A DNA stretch of 64,000 nucleotides from Nocardia rosealba (GCF_020216065.1 NZ_JAIWNA010000006.1:310001-374000), one strand, 5' to 3'. Counted from the first letter of the stretch, positions 39,430 through 48,496 are shown. Notes: generated by a model not told the origin, from the sequence alone. Made by a program: numbers and translations.

Positions 39430-40478
39430 GCGCCGCCCTCGCCGAAGAACTCCAGCGGCTCGAAGAACAAGGCTCCACCGGGATATTGCGGGCGGGCGAC
39501 GGCGAATTCCATTTGGCCCGTGGGGCTATCGCCTCGGTCGGTTGCCGGCGCACCATCGGTCTCGACCGGCTCGCCGTCGAGGCCGGTGTCGCGACCGACG
39601 AGGACCTGCGCCGTGCCCGCGCGGGCGAGCCGGGTGCGTTGCTGCGCCGCCCACGCCTGGAGACCCTCGCGAGACTCTCGGCCTACGACGCGGCCTACTT
39701 TCTGCTCGAAACCGAAGCCGAAGCGGAATTCGTTCCGACGGAGGAGCACTGGCTCGCTCCGGTGTGCCGGATCGCGCCGCACGCTCTGGTGAGCGAATGC
39801 GCACGACGCCGACGCCCCGACGCCGGTCCCTGGACGGCCGAGATGGTGTCCACGGTCCCCGTCTCGCCCACGCACCGGGCACGCCGCAAACGCACGGTCC
39901 TCACGGTCGGCCAGGCCGACGTGCTCGCCGCCGCCGACAACCACCGCACCATCGCCGACATCGCCCGCGAGCTCGGTCGCACCACCTACGGCTGCCTCGT
40001 CGCCGTCCGCGACCTGACCAGAGCCGGGCTGATCGAGGCACCGGAATCGGCCGACGCCGAACCTCGCACCCGCCACCTCACCGTGGCACCCCGGCCCGAG
40101 CACGGACGCCACGCGGCAACCCGGGGCGGCGCCGGTTACGCCGCAGCACAAGAGAATTCGGGCACCGACGCCGCGACCCCGATCGCGTCTGCCCGGGTTG
40201 CGTCGGCCGGGAAACCGATACCGCCTCTTCCGCGCCGCGTTCCGTCGCCGGTAACCCCACCGACTTCGGGCAGGCACGCGCTCGTCGAGGAAGCGAGCGC
40301 GGCCGCCCGGACCCCCGCCGCGACAACTCCGACTCCGGGCACGACCGCCCGGACCGCGGACCGGAACACCCGCGGCGCGGACACCTACTCCTGGACACCC
40401 CCGGTCGACCAACCCTGGCAGCAGGTGGATCGCGCCCTCCTGATCCGCATCAGGACGGCGTTGGCGGAGCTGGCATGA
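39426..40478 (+). CDS. PATAN-like plus winged-helix protein (cassette gene B)
   Basis: 350 residues. The N-terminal ~110 residues resemble a PATAN/DUF4388 domain (STGILRAGDGEFHLARGAIASVG ... DRLAVEAGVATDEDL). A helix-turn-helix-like winged helix lies at about 155-205 (ADVLAAADNHRTIADIARELG, then VAVRDLTRAGLIEAPE). A ~120-residue Ala/Pro/Thr/Arg-rich disordered linker follows, with a final helix (VDRALLIRIRTALAELA). This recalls the CvnC/DUF742 winged-helix partner of Roadblock proteins but is longer. DNA binding is possible, not shown. It overlaps both neighbours by ATGA. Confidence 0.7.
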   Translation: MSAALAEELQRLEEQGSTGILRAGDGEFHLARGAIASVGCRRTIGLDRLAVEAGVATDEDLRRARAGEPGALLRRPRLETLARLSAYDAAYFLLETEAEAEFVPTEEHWLAPVCRIAPHALVSECARRRRPDAGPWTAEMVSTVPVSPTHRARRKRTVLTVGQADVLAAADNHRTIADIARELGRTTYGCLVAVRDLTRAGLIEAPESADAEPRTRHLTVAPRPEHGRHAATRGGAGYAAAQENSGTDAATPIASARVASAGKPIPPLPRRVPSPVTPPTSGRHALVEEASAAARTPAATTPTPGTTARTADRNTRGADTYSWTPPVDQPWQQVDRALLIRIRTALAELA

Positions 40479-40987
40479 CCGGGCGCAGGAAGCTGCTCGG
40501 CGAGTGGAGGGGAAAGTTGACCAAAATGCCGCTGCCCGAACGTAAGACCACCGGTTCGGAGCTCACGGGGCCCACCCCGTACGGCCAGGACCAGACCACG
40601 CGACCGCTGCCGCAGAGCTACCCGGCCGTCCAGGCCGAGCTCACCGCCCTGCGCGACCGCGTCCCCCACCTCACCGGCACAGTCGTCGCCTCCAGCGACG
40701 GCCTGCTCATCGAACACGACCTACCCGCCCATATCGAACCGGCCGGGATGGCGGCCCTGGCCGCCGCGCAGCTGTCGCTGTCGTACCGGTTGGCGAGCAC
40801 CGCGCACGGCGGTGGTTTCAACGAGGTCGTCGTGCACGGCAGCGACGGGCAGGTGGTGATCTACGCCGCCGGGTACACCGCGCTCACCGTGCTCGCGGGC
40901 CCGGATGTGAACGTCGGCCGGCTCCACCTGGAGTCGCGTCCGGTAGCTCGCGCCATCGCCGCTCATCTGGCGGCGGCGCACGATTGA
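40475..40987 (+). CDS. Roadblock/LC7-domain protein, CvnB-like (cassette gene C)
   Basis: 170 residues. A ~50-residue basic, disordered N-terminus is followed by a Roadblock domain of the CvnB type: LRDRVPHLTGTVVASSDGLLI, AALAAAQLSLSYRLA, FNEVVVHGSDGQVVIYAAG and LTVLAGPDVNVGRLHLESR. In Streptomyces and Mycobacterium such proteins sit between a sensor kinase and a GTPase in conservons. Here the flanking genes are the winged-helix protein (overlapping, ATGA) and another Roadblock protein ten bases downstream. Confidence 0.8.
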   Translation: MTGRRKLLGEWRGKLTKMPLPERKTTGSELTGPTPYGQDQTTRPLPQSYPAVQAELTALRDRVPHLTGTVVASSDGLLIEHDLPAHIEPAGMAALAAAQLSLSYRLASTAHGGGFNEVVVHGSDGQVVIYAAGYTALTVLAGPDVNVGRLHLESRPVARAIAAHLAAAHD

Positions 40988-40997
40988 AAGGTACGAC

Positions 40998-41369
40998 ATG
41001 TCGAATATGGATCTGGCGCTCAAGGACATGATGGTGATCGACGGCGCGATCGGCGCCGCGGTCGTCGACTACAGCAGCGGCATGGCCCTCGGAATGCTCA
41101 GCAGCAGCAAGTCGTTGGACCTGCAGATCGCGGCGGCGGGCAACACCGAGGTGGTGCGCGCGAAGCTGCGGACCATCGAGCAGCTCGGCCTCAACGAGGA
41201 GATCGAGGACATGCTCATCACCCTCTCGGGCCAGTACCACGTGATCCGGCCGATGACCGGCCGCAAGTCCAAGGGCCTTTTCCTCTACCTGGCACTGGAC
41301 CGCACCCGCGCCAACCTCGCCCTTGCCCGCCACCGGCTCAAGGGCATCGAGGAGGAGCTCGAGGTCTAG
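40998..41369 (+). CDS. Roadblock/LC7-domain protein (cassette gene D)
   Basis: 123 residues from ATG with an AAAGG ribosome-binding site. A complete Roadblock domain: LKDMMVIDGAIGAAVVDYSSGMALG, NTEVVRAKLRTIEQLGLNEE, MLITLSGQYHVIRPM and RANLALARHRLKGIEEELEV. It closely parallels cassette gene A in length and ending, suggesting duplication. The cassette thus codes for three Roadblock proteins and one winged-helix protein. A GC-rich hairpin (41379-41407) follows. Confidence 0.8.
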   Translation: MSNMDLALKDMMVIDGAIGAAVVDYSSGMALGMLSSSKSLDLQIAAAGNTEVVRAKLRTIEQLGLNEEIEDMLITLSGQYHVIRPMTGRKSKGLFLYLALDRTRANLALARHRLKGIEEELEV

Positions 41370-41378
41370 GCCGGCGCG

Positions 41379-41407
41379 GGCCGGGTGAGCGCGGGGCTCA
41401 CTCGGCC
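41379..41407 (+). terminator. hairpin after the Roadblock cassette
   Basis: GGCCGGGTGAGC pairs with GCTCACTCGGCC apart from one mismatched pair, with a five-base loop. No T-run follows, but the position ten bases after the last stop fits a terminator or mRNA 3' end. Confidence 0.5.
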
Positions 41408-41559
41408 GAAATGAATTCTGTCACAACGATCGGACAAGCTCGTCATACTCATGTGGCACAGGCGTGGTGGTACCTCTATTGTGATTCGCGGCGAGGTCTG
41501 GGAGCCACACGTAAACGGGGTTTGCTCTCCAGCGGCGAGCAAGGTGGAACTGGAGCGGT

Positions 41560-42459
41560 ATGCAGGTGAAGAAGATTGTCGCGGCACTCGGTGCGTCCGC
41601 GGCGATGTTGTCCGGAATCGTTGTCGGCAGCGGGAGTGCGTCCGCGGCGCCTGCCTGCCCGAGTCTCTATGTCGTCGCCATTCCCGGCACTTGGGAGACC
41701 GGCATCGACAAGCCGCCGGGGCCCGGCATGCTGTCCGGCGTCACCAACGGGTTGCCGCGCAATGTCGACGTCGACTACGTGACCTACGCGGCGACCGCCT
41801 TCCCGTGGGAGGGCGATGTCTACGGCAATTCCAAGAAGCAGGCGGTGAATTCGGCGCGCGGCCTCATCTCTGCCAAGCTCGCGCAGTGCGGTAACACCAA
41901 GGCCGCCCTCGTCGGCTACAGCCAGGGCGCCGACGCCGCGGGTGATCTCGCGGCCGAGATCGGCACCGGGCTCAGCACCATTCCGGCCGATCGGGTGGCC
42001 GCGGTCGGCCTGATCTCCGATCCGCGTCGCGCACCCGGTGACGTGCAGGTCGGCCCGCATGCCCAGGGCGCGGGCGCCGGTGGCGCGCGGCCCGGCGGCT
42101 TCGGCTGGCTCAGCGACCGCACCCGCACCATCTGCGCGGTCGACGACCTGTACTGCGCCACGGCGACCGACGATTTCGTCACCCGGTTCGCCGGCTTCCT
42201 GGCGCAGAGCTCGGATGCCAACCCGGCGAACATGTGGCGCTACCAGATCGAGGCGGGCGCGATCATGCAGGATCTGATGGCCCACGGCGGTGTGCCGGTG
42301 CTGCAGGCGCAGCTCTCGGACGCGGCGAACCAGAAGCGGGCCAAGGATCTCGAGCAGTTCTACAAGTCGCAGGCGCACCACCTGTACGGCAGCTACTCGG
42401 TGGGTGGCGGACACACCGCCATCACCTGGATGCGCGACTGGATCGCCTCGCACGCCTGA
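41560..42459 (+). CDS. secreted cutinase-family serine esterase
   Basis: 299 residues. A Sec signal peptide (KKIVAALGASAAMLSGIVVG ... ASAAP) is likely cut near residue 30. The mature protein starts ACPSLYVVAIPGTWE. Catalytic triad: Ser in GYSQG, Asp in CAVDDLYC (the Cys pair is the usual cutinase disulfide), and His in GGGHTAIT. An IPGTWE segment is shared with the mycobacterial Culp6 type, which acts on lipids or mycolate-containing substrates. It is monocistronic, with its own terminator. Confidence 0.93.
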   Translation: MQVKKIVAALGASAAMLSGIVVGSGSASAAPACPSLYVVAIPGTWETGIDKPPGPGMLSGVTNGLPRNVDVDYVTYAATAFPWEGDVYGNSKKQAVNSARGLISAKLAQCGNTKAALVGYSQGADAAGDLAAEIGTGLSTIPADRVAAVGLISDPRRAPGDVQVGPHAQGAGAGGARPGGFGWLSDRTRTICAVDDLYCATATDDFVTRFAGFLAQSSDANPANMWRYQIEAGAIMQDLMAHGGVPVLQAQLSDAANQKRAKDLEQFYKSQAHHLYGSYSVGGGHTAITWMRDWIASHA

Positions 42460-42472
42460 GTTTTCGCAGGTG

Positions 42473-42507
42473 AAGCCGGGTGCGGGAGTTTCTCGCACCC
42501 GGCTTTT
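42473..42507. terminator. terminator between the cutinase and phosphatase genes
   Basis: A twelve-base-pair stem AAGCCGGGTGCG / CGCACCCGGCTT (42473-42484 with 42494-42505), a nine-base loop and a TTTT run on the plus strand. It lies between convergent genes. Confidence 0.9.
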
Positions 42508-43134
42508 CTATGTCGTTCGGGCGAGGTTGCGTGGCAGCAGGTCCCACACGTGACCGGACTCGTTGATCGTCGCCGCCGTGCGCGTTCCGCTGCGCGAGTA
42601 CAGGATCCGGGTGATCGAGCAGTAGTCGACGGGGAAGGTGAGCGGGCGGGCCAGGCCGAGGATGTCGGCCAGCAGCACATTGACGACCCCGCCGTGAGCG
42701 AAGGCGACGACCGTCTCGGTGTGCGGGGTGGCGGCCACGAGTTGTTCGACGGCGCTCAGCACACGGCGGGTGAAGGCGGCGCCGTCGATCTGCTCGGGCA
42801 GCAGACCGGCCTTGATCCGGGTGTAGGCGTCGGCGAATTCGGTCTTGGCGTCTTCGATGGGGATGTAGGCGGGCAGATCACGGTCGTATTCGGCGAGGTC
42901 GTCGATGATGTCGACGGGCAGGTCGCGGGCGAGCGCGGTCGGTGCGGCGGTATCACGGGCCCGGCGCTGGGGGCTCGACACGATGCGGGTGATCTCGTGG
43001 GCGGCCAGCGCGGCGGGCACCCGCTCGGCCTGACGGCGGCCGATATCGGTGAGACCCGGATCGGCGGCGGAGGTACTTGCGACGACCTTGTCGGGCTGGG
43101 CATGACGCACGAGAATCAGCTGCACGTCAACCAC
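42508..43134 (-). CDS. histidine phosphatase (phosphoglycerate mutase-like) family protein
   Basis: 208 residues. The catalytic motif is ILVRHAQPD (His nucleophile); the second Arg is in SPQRRARDTAAP and the second His in VVAFAHGGVVNVLL. The acid/base region is LAEYDRDLPAYIPIED. Such enzymes hydrolyse phosphate monoesters of sugars or cofactors, e.g. the phosphatase of arabinogalactan, CobC or acid phosphatase groups; the substrate cannot be told from sequence alone. It is followed in the same direction by no close neighbour. Confidence 0.88.
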   Translation of the reverse strand: MVDVQLILVRHAQPDKVVASTSAADPGLTDIGRRQAERVPAALAAHEITRIVSSPQRRARDTAAPTALARDLPVDIIDDLAEYDRDLPAYIPIEDAKTEFADAYTRIKAGLLPEQIDGAAFTRRVLSAVEQLVAATPHTETVVAFAHGGVVNVLLADILGLARPLTFPVDYCSITRILYSRSGTRTAATINESGHVWDLLPRNLARTT

Positions 43135-43162
43135 TGTGCCCCATGACCGGGCATTGTGTCGC

Positions 43163-43849
43163 CTAGAGGTCGGGCTGGATCTCCGTGCGACCGGTGACGT
43201 CGGCGGTGTCGACGATTACGATCTCGCGCTCCCGTTCGAGCAGCACCTTCAGATATCCGGGTGGATTCTCGACCACATATCCCCGGACGACGCCGTTCTT
43301 CGTCGCGATCTCCTCGAGCGACACCCACGGCACCTGCACCGTCGCGGCGAGCACGAGTGCGGCGAGCGTGACGATCAGAGCCGAACTGGACACGAACCAG
43401 TGCGCCATCCGCGACCCTTCGGGATCGCGCTTACCGGCGCGCAACAAGATGTAGAGGACGACCGCCAGCAGCGCGGACGCCACCAGCACCCACCACATCC
43501 GATAGGTCCACAGGAGCGCGGCGGTGAAAAGGGCGACGATCAGCAACCAGATCAGGTTGCCCGCGTTGGTCCAGCGCGGGCGGCCGAGCCGGATCTGATG
43601 AATCAGCGCCTCGGGCAGCAGGATCGCCAGGGCGATCCCACCTAGCACCGGACTGGCCATCAACGTGCCGAGCACCATGATGACGACGTCGTCGAGACCG
43701 AGGGTGCCTGCCAGCGAGAACGCGGCGTTCCAGTCGTAGTCGGTCACCGCGAAGACCCGCAGCAGCAGAAACAGCGCAGCCACACTGGTCGCCGACAGAC
43801 CCTTGGCGACCAGGTGCTGATCCGAGGACTCGCGGGGGGGCCTCGCCAT
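43163..43849 (-). CDS. hypothetical multi-pass membrane protein
   Basis: 228 residues with about five membrane helices (residues ~15-33, 50-80, 95-110, 118-135, 150-170) and a ~55-residue soluble C-terminal domain (LEEIATKNGVVRGYVVEN ... EREREIVIVDTADVTG). The tail resembles a small beta domain. Family not recognised. It starts at ATG 43849, 28 bases upstream of the phosphatase gene, and is probably co-transcribed with it. Confidence 0.7.
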   Translation of the reverse strand: MARPPRESSDQHLVAKGLSATSVAALFLLLRVFAVTDYDWNAAFSLAGTLGLDDVVIMVLGTLMASPVLGGIALAILLPEALIHQIRLGRPRWTNAGNLIWLLIVALFTAALLWTYRMWWVLVASALLAVVLYILLRAGKRDPEGSRMAHWFVSSSALIVTLAALVLAATVQVPWVSLEEIATKNGVVRGYVVENPPGYLKVLLEREREIVIVDTADVTGRTEIQPDL

Positions 43850-43884
43850 GAGGCGAGGATAGTGCCGCGAGCCCCCGGTTCACG

Positions 43885-44193
43885 TCATGGCTGGCCGTAC
43901 GGCGGCTGGCCGTAAGGCGGCTGACCACCCTGACCCGGGCCGCCGCCGTAGGGCGGCTGGTTCGGCGGCTGGTCGTTCTTCTTCTTGTTCTTGAGCATGA
44001 AGACCAGGCCAACGATGGCGAGGACGACCAGCAGGCAGCACACGCCGCCGATGATGAGACCCTTGCTGCTCTTCTTCCCCTTCTTCTTCGCGGCCAGTTC
44101 GGTGACCAGGTCCGAGCCGGCGAGCGTGTCGATGCTGCCCGCGAGCACCTGTGGGTCGACCAGTGCGGCCGATGTCAGCAGGTCAAGGTACAT
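43885..44193 (-). CDS. small membrane protein with Gly/Pro/Tyr tail
   Basis: 102 residues from ATG 44193, chosen because GGGGAAAAAT precedes it; an ATG four codons upstream (44205) is the alternative. It has a short N-terminal helical region (LDLLTSAALVDPQVLAGSID), a Lys-rich segment (AAKKKGKKSSKG), a membrane helix (LIIGGVCCLLVVLAIVGLVF) and a proline-rich tail with PPYGQPPYGQP repeats. Function unknown; the design resembles small envelope proteins of Corynebacteriales. Confidence 0.6.
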   Translation of the reverse strand: MYLDLLTSAALVDPQVLAGSIDTLAGSDLVTELAAKKKGKKSSKGLIIGGVCCLLVVLAIVGLVFMLKNKKKNDQPPNQPPYGGGPGQGGQPPYGQPPYGQP

Positions 44194-44355
44194 ATTTTTC
44201 CCCATCCGATGGTGTGTTGTGCCGGCATCCTCCCGGTGCCGGAACATCCGAGAGTACTGCTGTCGCTGCGAGTTTCGTCCGGAAACTCGCGGGACGCAGT
44301 GGTTCATCGCTGTGTCGCGCAAGATCGTTTACAGCCGAGGTCGGTGTACCCGATT

Positions 44356-47300
44356 TCAGCGCGGTTTCACCAACGGAAACGGCAGCGTCTCGCGGATGCC
44401 GCGTCCGGTGATGAACATGACCACCCGGTCGACCCCGATGCCGAGACCGCCGGTCGGTGGCATGGCGTGTTCGAGCGCCTGCAGGAAGTCCTCGTCGAGC
44501 TCCATCGCCTCGGGGTCGCCACCGGCGGCGAGCATGGACTGTTCGGTGAGGCGGCGCCGCTGTTCGACGGGGTCGGTGAGCTCGCTGTAGGCGGTGCCGA
44601 GTTCGACTCCCCAGGCCACCAGATCCCAGCGTTCGGTGACGCCGGCGGTACTGCGGTGGGACCGGGTCAGGGGTGAGACCGAGGTGGGAAAGTCCAGGTA
44701 GAAAGTCGGTTCCGTGGTTTCGGACTCGACCAGATGCTCATACATCTCCAGCACGACCTGGCCCGCGTCCCACCCGCGCTGATAGGTGATACCGGCGCCG
44801 TCGCACAATTCGCGCAGGCGGGGGAGATCGGTCGCCGCGGTCACCTCGGTGCCCAGCGCCTCGGACAGCGCGCCGTGCACCGTGCGTACCCGCCATTCGC
44901 CGGAGATGTCGACCTCGGTGCCGTCGGGGCGCAGCACCACCTCGGCGCCGTTGGCCGCGACCGCCGCGTCCTGGATCAACCGGCGGCACAGCTGCATCAT
45001 CCGCAGGTAGTCGCTGTGCGCCTCGTACGCCTCGAGCATGGTGAATTCCGGATTGTGGCTGTAGTCCACGCCTTCGTTGCGGAAGGTCCGCCCGATCTCG
45101 AACACCTTCTCGATGCCGCCGACGCACAGCCGTTTGAGGTACAGCTCGGGGGCGATGCGCAGGTAGAGGTCCAGGTCGTAGGCGTTGATGTGGGTGCGGA
45201 ACGGGGTGGCGTTGGCGCCGCCGTGTACCTGCTGCAGGATCGGCGTCTCCACCTCGAGGAAACCCCAGTCGTGCAGTGACTCGCGCAGCGAGTGCAGGAC
45301 GGCGCTGCGTTTGGCGAGCAGTTCGCGGCTGTCGGCGTTGATCGCCATGTCGACGTAGCGGCGCCGGACCTTGGCCTCCGGATCGGTGAGGCCACGCCAT
45401 TTGTCGGGAAGCGGGTGCAGGCACTTGCCGTTCATCCGCCAGTCCTGGGCCAGCAGCGACAGTTCGCCGCGTCGGCTCGTGCCGATCCGGCCGCTCGCCT
45501 CGATGAGGTCACCGAGGTCGAAGTCGGCGCTGAATTCGCCCGCGCGGGTGCCGACCCGTTCGCGGTCGATGAGCAGCTGGATATCACCGGTCCAGTCGCG
45601 GACCACCGCGAAGATCACCCCGCCGTAGTCGCGGATGCGGGTGATCCGACCGGCTACCCGCACGGTTGTCCCGTGCGGGCAGCGGCGTGCGTCGGCGATG
45701 GTGTGGGTGGGCGGATAGGCGGCGGGGTAGGGGTCGACGCCGCTCGCCGTGAGGCGGTCGAGGGTGGTCATCCGCACGCGGACCTGTTCGGGGCGGCGGG
45801 GGCCGGACTCCTCGTCGGCGTCGATGTCGGGGGCGCTGCCGTCGGCGTGCAGGCCGGTGACCGTCGCCGGAACGGCTGGCGTGGTCCCGGTGTGGACGGC
45901 GGGGTCGGGTTGTGGGCCGAGCCGCGGCAGGAACCCCTCGGCCAGGCCGCTCGCCATCGCCACCCGAGGCAGCTGCCTGCGGTCTTCGTACAGGAAGAAC
46001 CGTGGCACCCAGCGCGGGTGGTACTTCACGTTCGAGCGGTACAGCGCCTCGAGCTGCCACCAGCGCGAGAAGAACAGCAGCACACCGCGCCACGCCCGCA
46101 GCACCGGGCCGGCACCGATGCGTCCGCCCTCGGCGAAGACCGAGCGGAACACCGCGAAGTTCAGCGAGATCCTGGTGATGCCGTACTGATCGGCGTTGAG
46201 GGCGAGTTGGGAGATCATCAGCTCCATCACGCCGTTGGGGCTCGCGGGATCGCGGCGCATCAGTTCCAGTGACACCCCCGTGCGTCCCCAGGGCACGAAC
46301 GAGAGCATCGCGTGAACCCGTTCGTCGTGGTCGATCGCCTCGACCAGCAGGCAGTCACCGTCGAGTGGGTCGCCGAGGCGGCCGAGCGCCATCGAGAAGC
46401 CGCGTTCGGTCTCGGTGTCGCGCCAGGCGTCGGCGTGCGCGATCACCTCGGCGAATTCGGCAGGCGATATCTCGCCGGCCCGGCGGACCCTGATTCCGAA
46501 GCCGTTCTTGCGCAATCTGTTCGCGGCTTGGCGCACCGGCTTCATGGCGGGACCGGCCAGCGAAAAGGTGCGGGTGTCGAGCACGGCTTCGTCGCCGAGG
46601 CGCAGCGCCGACAGGCCCGCCTGCTGATACACCAGCGCGCCCTGCTCGCTCGCGCCCATCACCGCCGGTGCCCAGCCGAATCGGTCGGCCTGCTCGAGCC
46701 AGGCCCGGACAGCTTGCGGCCAGCCCTGTTTCGGTCCGATCGGATCACCGGCCGCCAGGCAGACGCCGAGCTCCACGCGATAGGTGATGGCCGCCTTGCC
46801 GTTCGGGGCGAAGACGACCGCGCGGTCGCGGCGGGTGGCGAAATAGCCCAGCGAGTCGTCCACATCGCCGCTCGCGAGCAGGCCGCGCAGAGCGGACTCG
46901 TCGAGCGCGGTCATGGCGTTGCCTGCCCGTTGCGACCGCAGCAGCACGATCACCGCGGCGATCAGCGCGAGGGCGCCGAGCAGGCCGAGCACGAAATCCA
47001 CCCAGCCCGGCGGGTGCCCGTCGAAGTGCTCGTTGTCGACCAGGACGGCCGCGGTCACCCGCGACACCGCCCACAGCGGTCGCTGCGCACCTCGCGGCAG
47101 CGAACCGGGGAACAGCTCGACCAGACCCCAACCCAGCAGGCACCCGAACGCACAGCCGCCGACCAGCACCGCGAGCGCCTTACGCACCGCGCCCGGCCGC
47201 ACCCGGGTGTAGAACTCCGCGCGGGCGGCGATCAGGATCGCCAGCACCACACCGTGCACGACGAACGCCACCAGCGGATCCAGCTCCCGCGTGCTCGTGT

Positions 47301-47640
47301 AGTCGACGATGTTGGTGATCGAGTACAGCGTCAGATAGATGACGAGCAACCACCACGCCACCCGTTTGCGGCTCGCCGCCGCACCGGCCAGCAATCCGAC
47401 GACCAGCGCCCACACCAGACTCGTGTCGGGCGCGTCGAAATAGTGGGTGTCCACATAATCGCGCGGCACCTCCGTGAGCTGCCGCAACCCCGGTGACAGG
47501 CTCCAGAGCGCGCACAGCACCGCGAACATACCGAGCACCAGCCCGGTGATGTGCGGTACCTCGGAGAACCTGCCGTGCGCGCGATGGGGAACCCGGTCGA
47601 GGGAGCTGCTGGGGTGTTGCTCGGCCCGCGTGGAAGTCAC
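44356..47640 (-). CDS. lysX: bifunctional lysyl-tRNA synthetase / lysyl-phosphatidylglycerol synthase LysX
   Basis: 1094 residues from GTG. The N-terminal ~230 residues contain about seven membrane helices; a DUF2156/MprF-type transferase domain follows (about 240-560). Next come an OB-fold anticodon-binding domain (IADARRCPHGTTVRVAGRI) and a class II LysRS core with motif 2 (FRNEGVDYSHNPEFTMLE) and motif 3 (GGLGIGVDRVVMFITG). LysX charges tRNA-Lys and transfers lysine to phosphatidylglycerol, reducing membrane charge and protecting against cationic peptides. This fusion is characteristic of mycobacteria and relatives. Confidence 0.96.
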   Translation of the reverse strand: MTSTRAEQHPSSSLDRVPHRAHGRFSEVPHITGLVLGMFAVLCALWSLSPGLRQLTEVPRDYVDTHYFDAPDTSLVWALVVGLLAGAAASRKRVAWWLLVIYLTLYSITNIVDYTSTRELDPLVAFVVHGVVLAILIAARAEFYTRVRPGAVRKALAVLVGGCAFGCLLGWGLVELFPGSLPRGAQRPLWAVSRVTAAVLVDNEHFDGHPPGWVDFVLGLLGALALIAAVIVLLRSQRAGNAMTALDESALRGLLASGDVDDSLGYFATRRDRAVVFAPNGKAAITYRVELGVCLAAGDPIGPKQGWPQAVRAWLEQADRFGWAPAVMGASEQGALVYQQAGLSALRLGDEAVLDTRTFSLAGPAMKPVRQAANRLRKNGFGIRVRRAGEISPAEFAEVIAHADAWRDTETERGFSMALGRLGDPLDGDCLLVEAIDHDERVHAMLSFVPWGRTGVSLELMRRDPASPNGVMELMISQLALNADQYGITRISLNFAVFRSVFAEGGRIGAGPVLRAWRGVLLFFSRWWQLEALYRSNVKYHPRWVPRFFLYEDRRQLPRVAMASGLAEGFLPRLGPQPDPAVHTGTTPAVPATVTGLHADGSAPDIDADEESGPRRPEQVRVRMTTLDRLTASGVDPYPAAYPPTHTIADARRCPHGTTVRVAGRITRIRDYGGVIFAVVRDWTGDIQLLIDRERVGTRAGEFSADFDLGDLIEASGRIGTSRRGELSLLAQDWRMNGKCLHPLPDKWRGLTDPEAKVRRRYVDMAINADSRELLAKRSAVLHSLRESLHDWGFLEVETPILQQVHGGANATPFRTHINAYDLDLYLRIAPELYLKRLCVGGIEKVFEIGRTFRNEGVDYSHNPEFTMLEAYEAHSDYLRMMQLCRRLIQDAAVAANGAEVVLRPDGTEVDISGEWRVRTVHGALSEALGTEVTAATDLPRLRELCDGAGITYQRGWDAGQVVLEMYEHLVESETTEPTFYLDFPTSVSPLTRSHRSTAGVTERWDLVAWGVELGTAYSELTDPVEQRRRLTEQSMLAAGGDPEAMELDEDFLQALEHAMPPTGGLGIGVDRVVMFITGRGIRETLPFPLVKPR

Positions 47641-47752
47641 CGATCCAGTGTGCGTGCCCGCGGGTGCGAACCGCAGGGGGTCGCCGACGGCGTGTTCGTC
47701 ACCGTGGGGCCCGGTGGGCGACCGGATTTCCCGACGGGGTAAGTATTAGCGC

Positions 47753-47974
47753 ATGTCGGAACCAGTGGACGTGCCGATCGATGACGAGGTCATCCGGCTC
47801 GGGCAATTCCTCAAACTGGCCAATCTGATCGATTCCGGTTCGGAGGCCAAGTCGGTGATCGCCCAGGGTCTGGTCCGGGTCAACGACGAGGTGGAACTGC
47901 GCCGTGGCAGGCAACTGCAGGTCGGCGACATCGTCGTGCTGGCCGGTCACAAGGTGCGGGTCGGCGAGGCCTGA
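47753..47974 (+). CDS. S4-domain RNA-binding protein
   Basis: 73 residues, essentially one S4 domain: IRLGQFLKLANLIDSGSEAKSVI, then GLVRVNDEVELRRGRQLQVGD and VVLAGHKVRV. This is the YbcJ/RqcP-like stand-alone S4 family that binds structured RNA or ribosomal subunits. It is divergent from lysX with 112 bases between the starts, which would hold both promoters. Confidence 0.88.
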   Translation: MSEPVDVPIDDEVIRLGQFLKLANLIDSGSEAKSVIAQGLVRVNDEVELRRGRQLQVGDIVVLAGHKVRVGEA

Positions 47975-47994
47975 CCCGCACCCTGTGCGAGTTC

Positions 47995-48483
47995 TCAGTC
48001 CTCGGCGCGGACGACTACGCCGTCGTGATCGCTGTAGAGCATCTCGCCGGGGACGAAGGTGATGCCGCCGAACTCCACCGGCACATCGCGTTCGCCGCTA
48101 CCGGTCTGGGTGCTCTTGCGCGGGTTGGTGCCGAGCGCCTTCACCCCGATGTCGAGGGTGCGCAGGATGGCCGAGTCGCGCACGGCGCCGTTGACGACGA
48201 CGCCCGCCCAGCCGTTGTCCACGCCGCGGCCCGCGATGATGTCGCCGACCAGCGCGGTGTGCACGCTCGCGCCGCCGTCCACGACCAGCACCTTGCCCTC
48301 GCCCGGTTCGCCGAGGGTCTGCTTGACCAGCAGATTGTCCTGGAAGCAACGGATCGTGGTGATCCGCCCGGCGAACGCTTGACGGCCACCGAACTGGATG
48401 AACTGGGTATCGCAGCTGCGGATCTCGGGGCCGATCTCATCGGCCAGATCGGCGGTTGCCACTACATTCGCTGATTCGGTCAT
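47995..48483 (-). CDS. rraA: RraA-family protein (RNase E regulator / aldolase-like fold)
   Basis: 162 residues, typical of RraA. Motifs: TADLADEIGPEIRSCDTQF, VKQTLGEPGEGKVLVVDGGAS, GWAGVVVNGAVRDSAILR and a C-terminal EMLYSDHDGVVVRAED. In E. coli RraA inhibits RNase E; in many other bacteria the same family are 4-hydroxy-4-methyl-2-oxoglutarate/oxaloacetate aldolases, so the name reflects family rather than proven activity. Confidence 0.9.
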   Translation of the reverse strand: MTESANVVATADLADEIGPEIRSCDTQFIQFGGRQAFAGRITTIRCFQDNLLVKQTLGEPGEGKVLVVDGGASVHTALVGDIIAGRGVDNGWAGVVVNGAVRDSAILRTLDIGVKALGTNPRKSTQTGSGERDVPVEFGGITFVPGEMLYSDHDGVVVRAED

Positions 48484-48496
48484 GACGCCGATTGTG

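Noticed and set aside
45292..47496. Plus-strand frames opposite lysX
   Set aside because: LysX motifs on the minus strand are unequivocal; the opposite frames are shadows.
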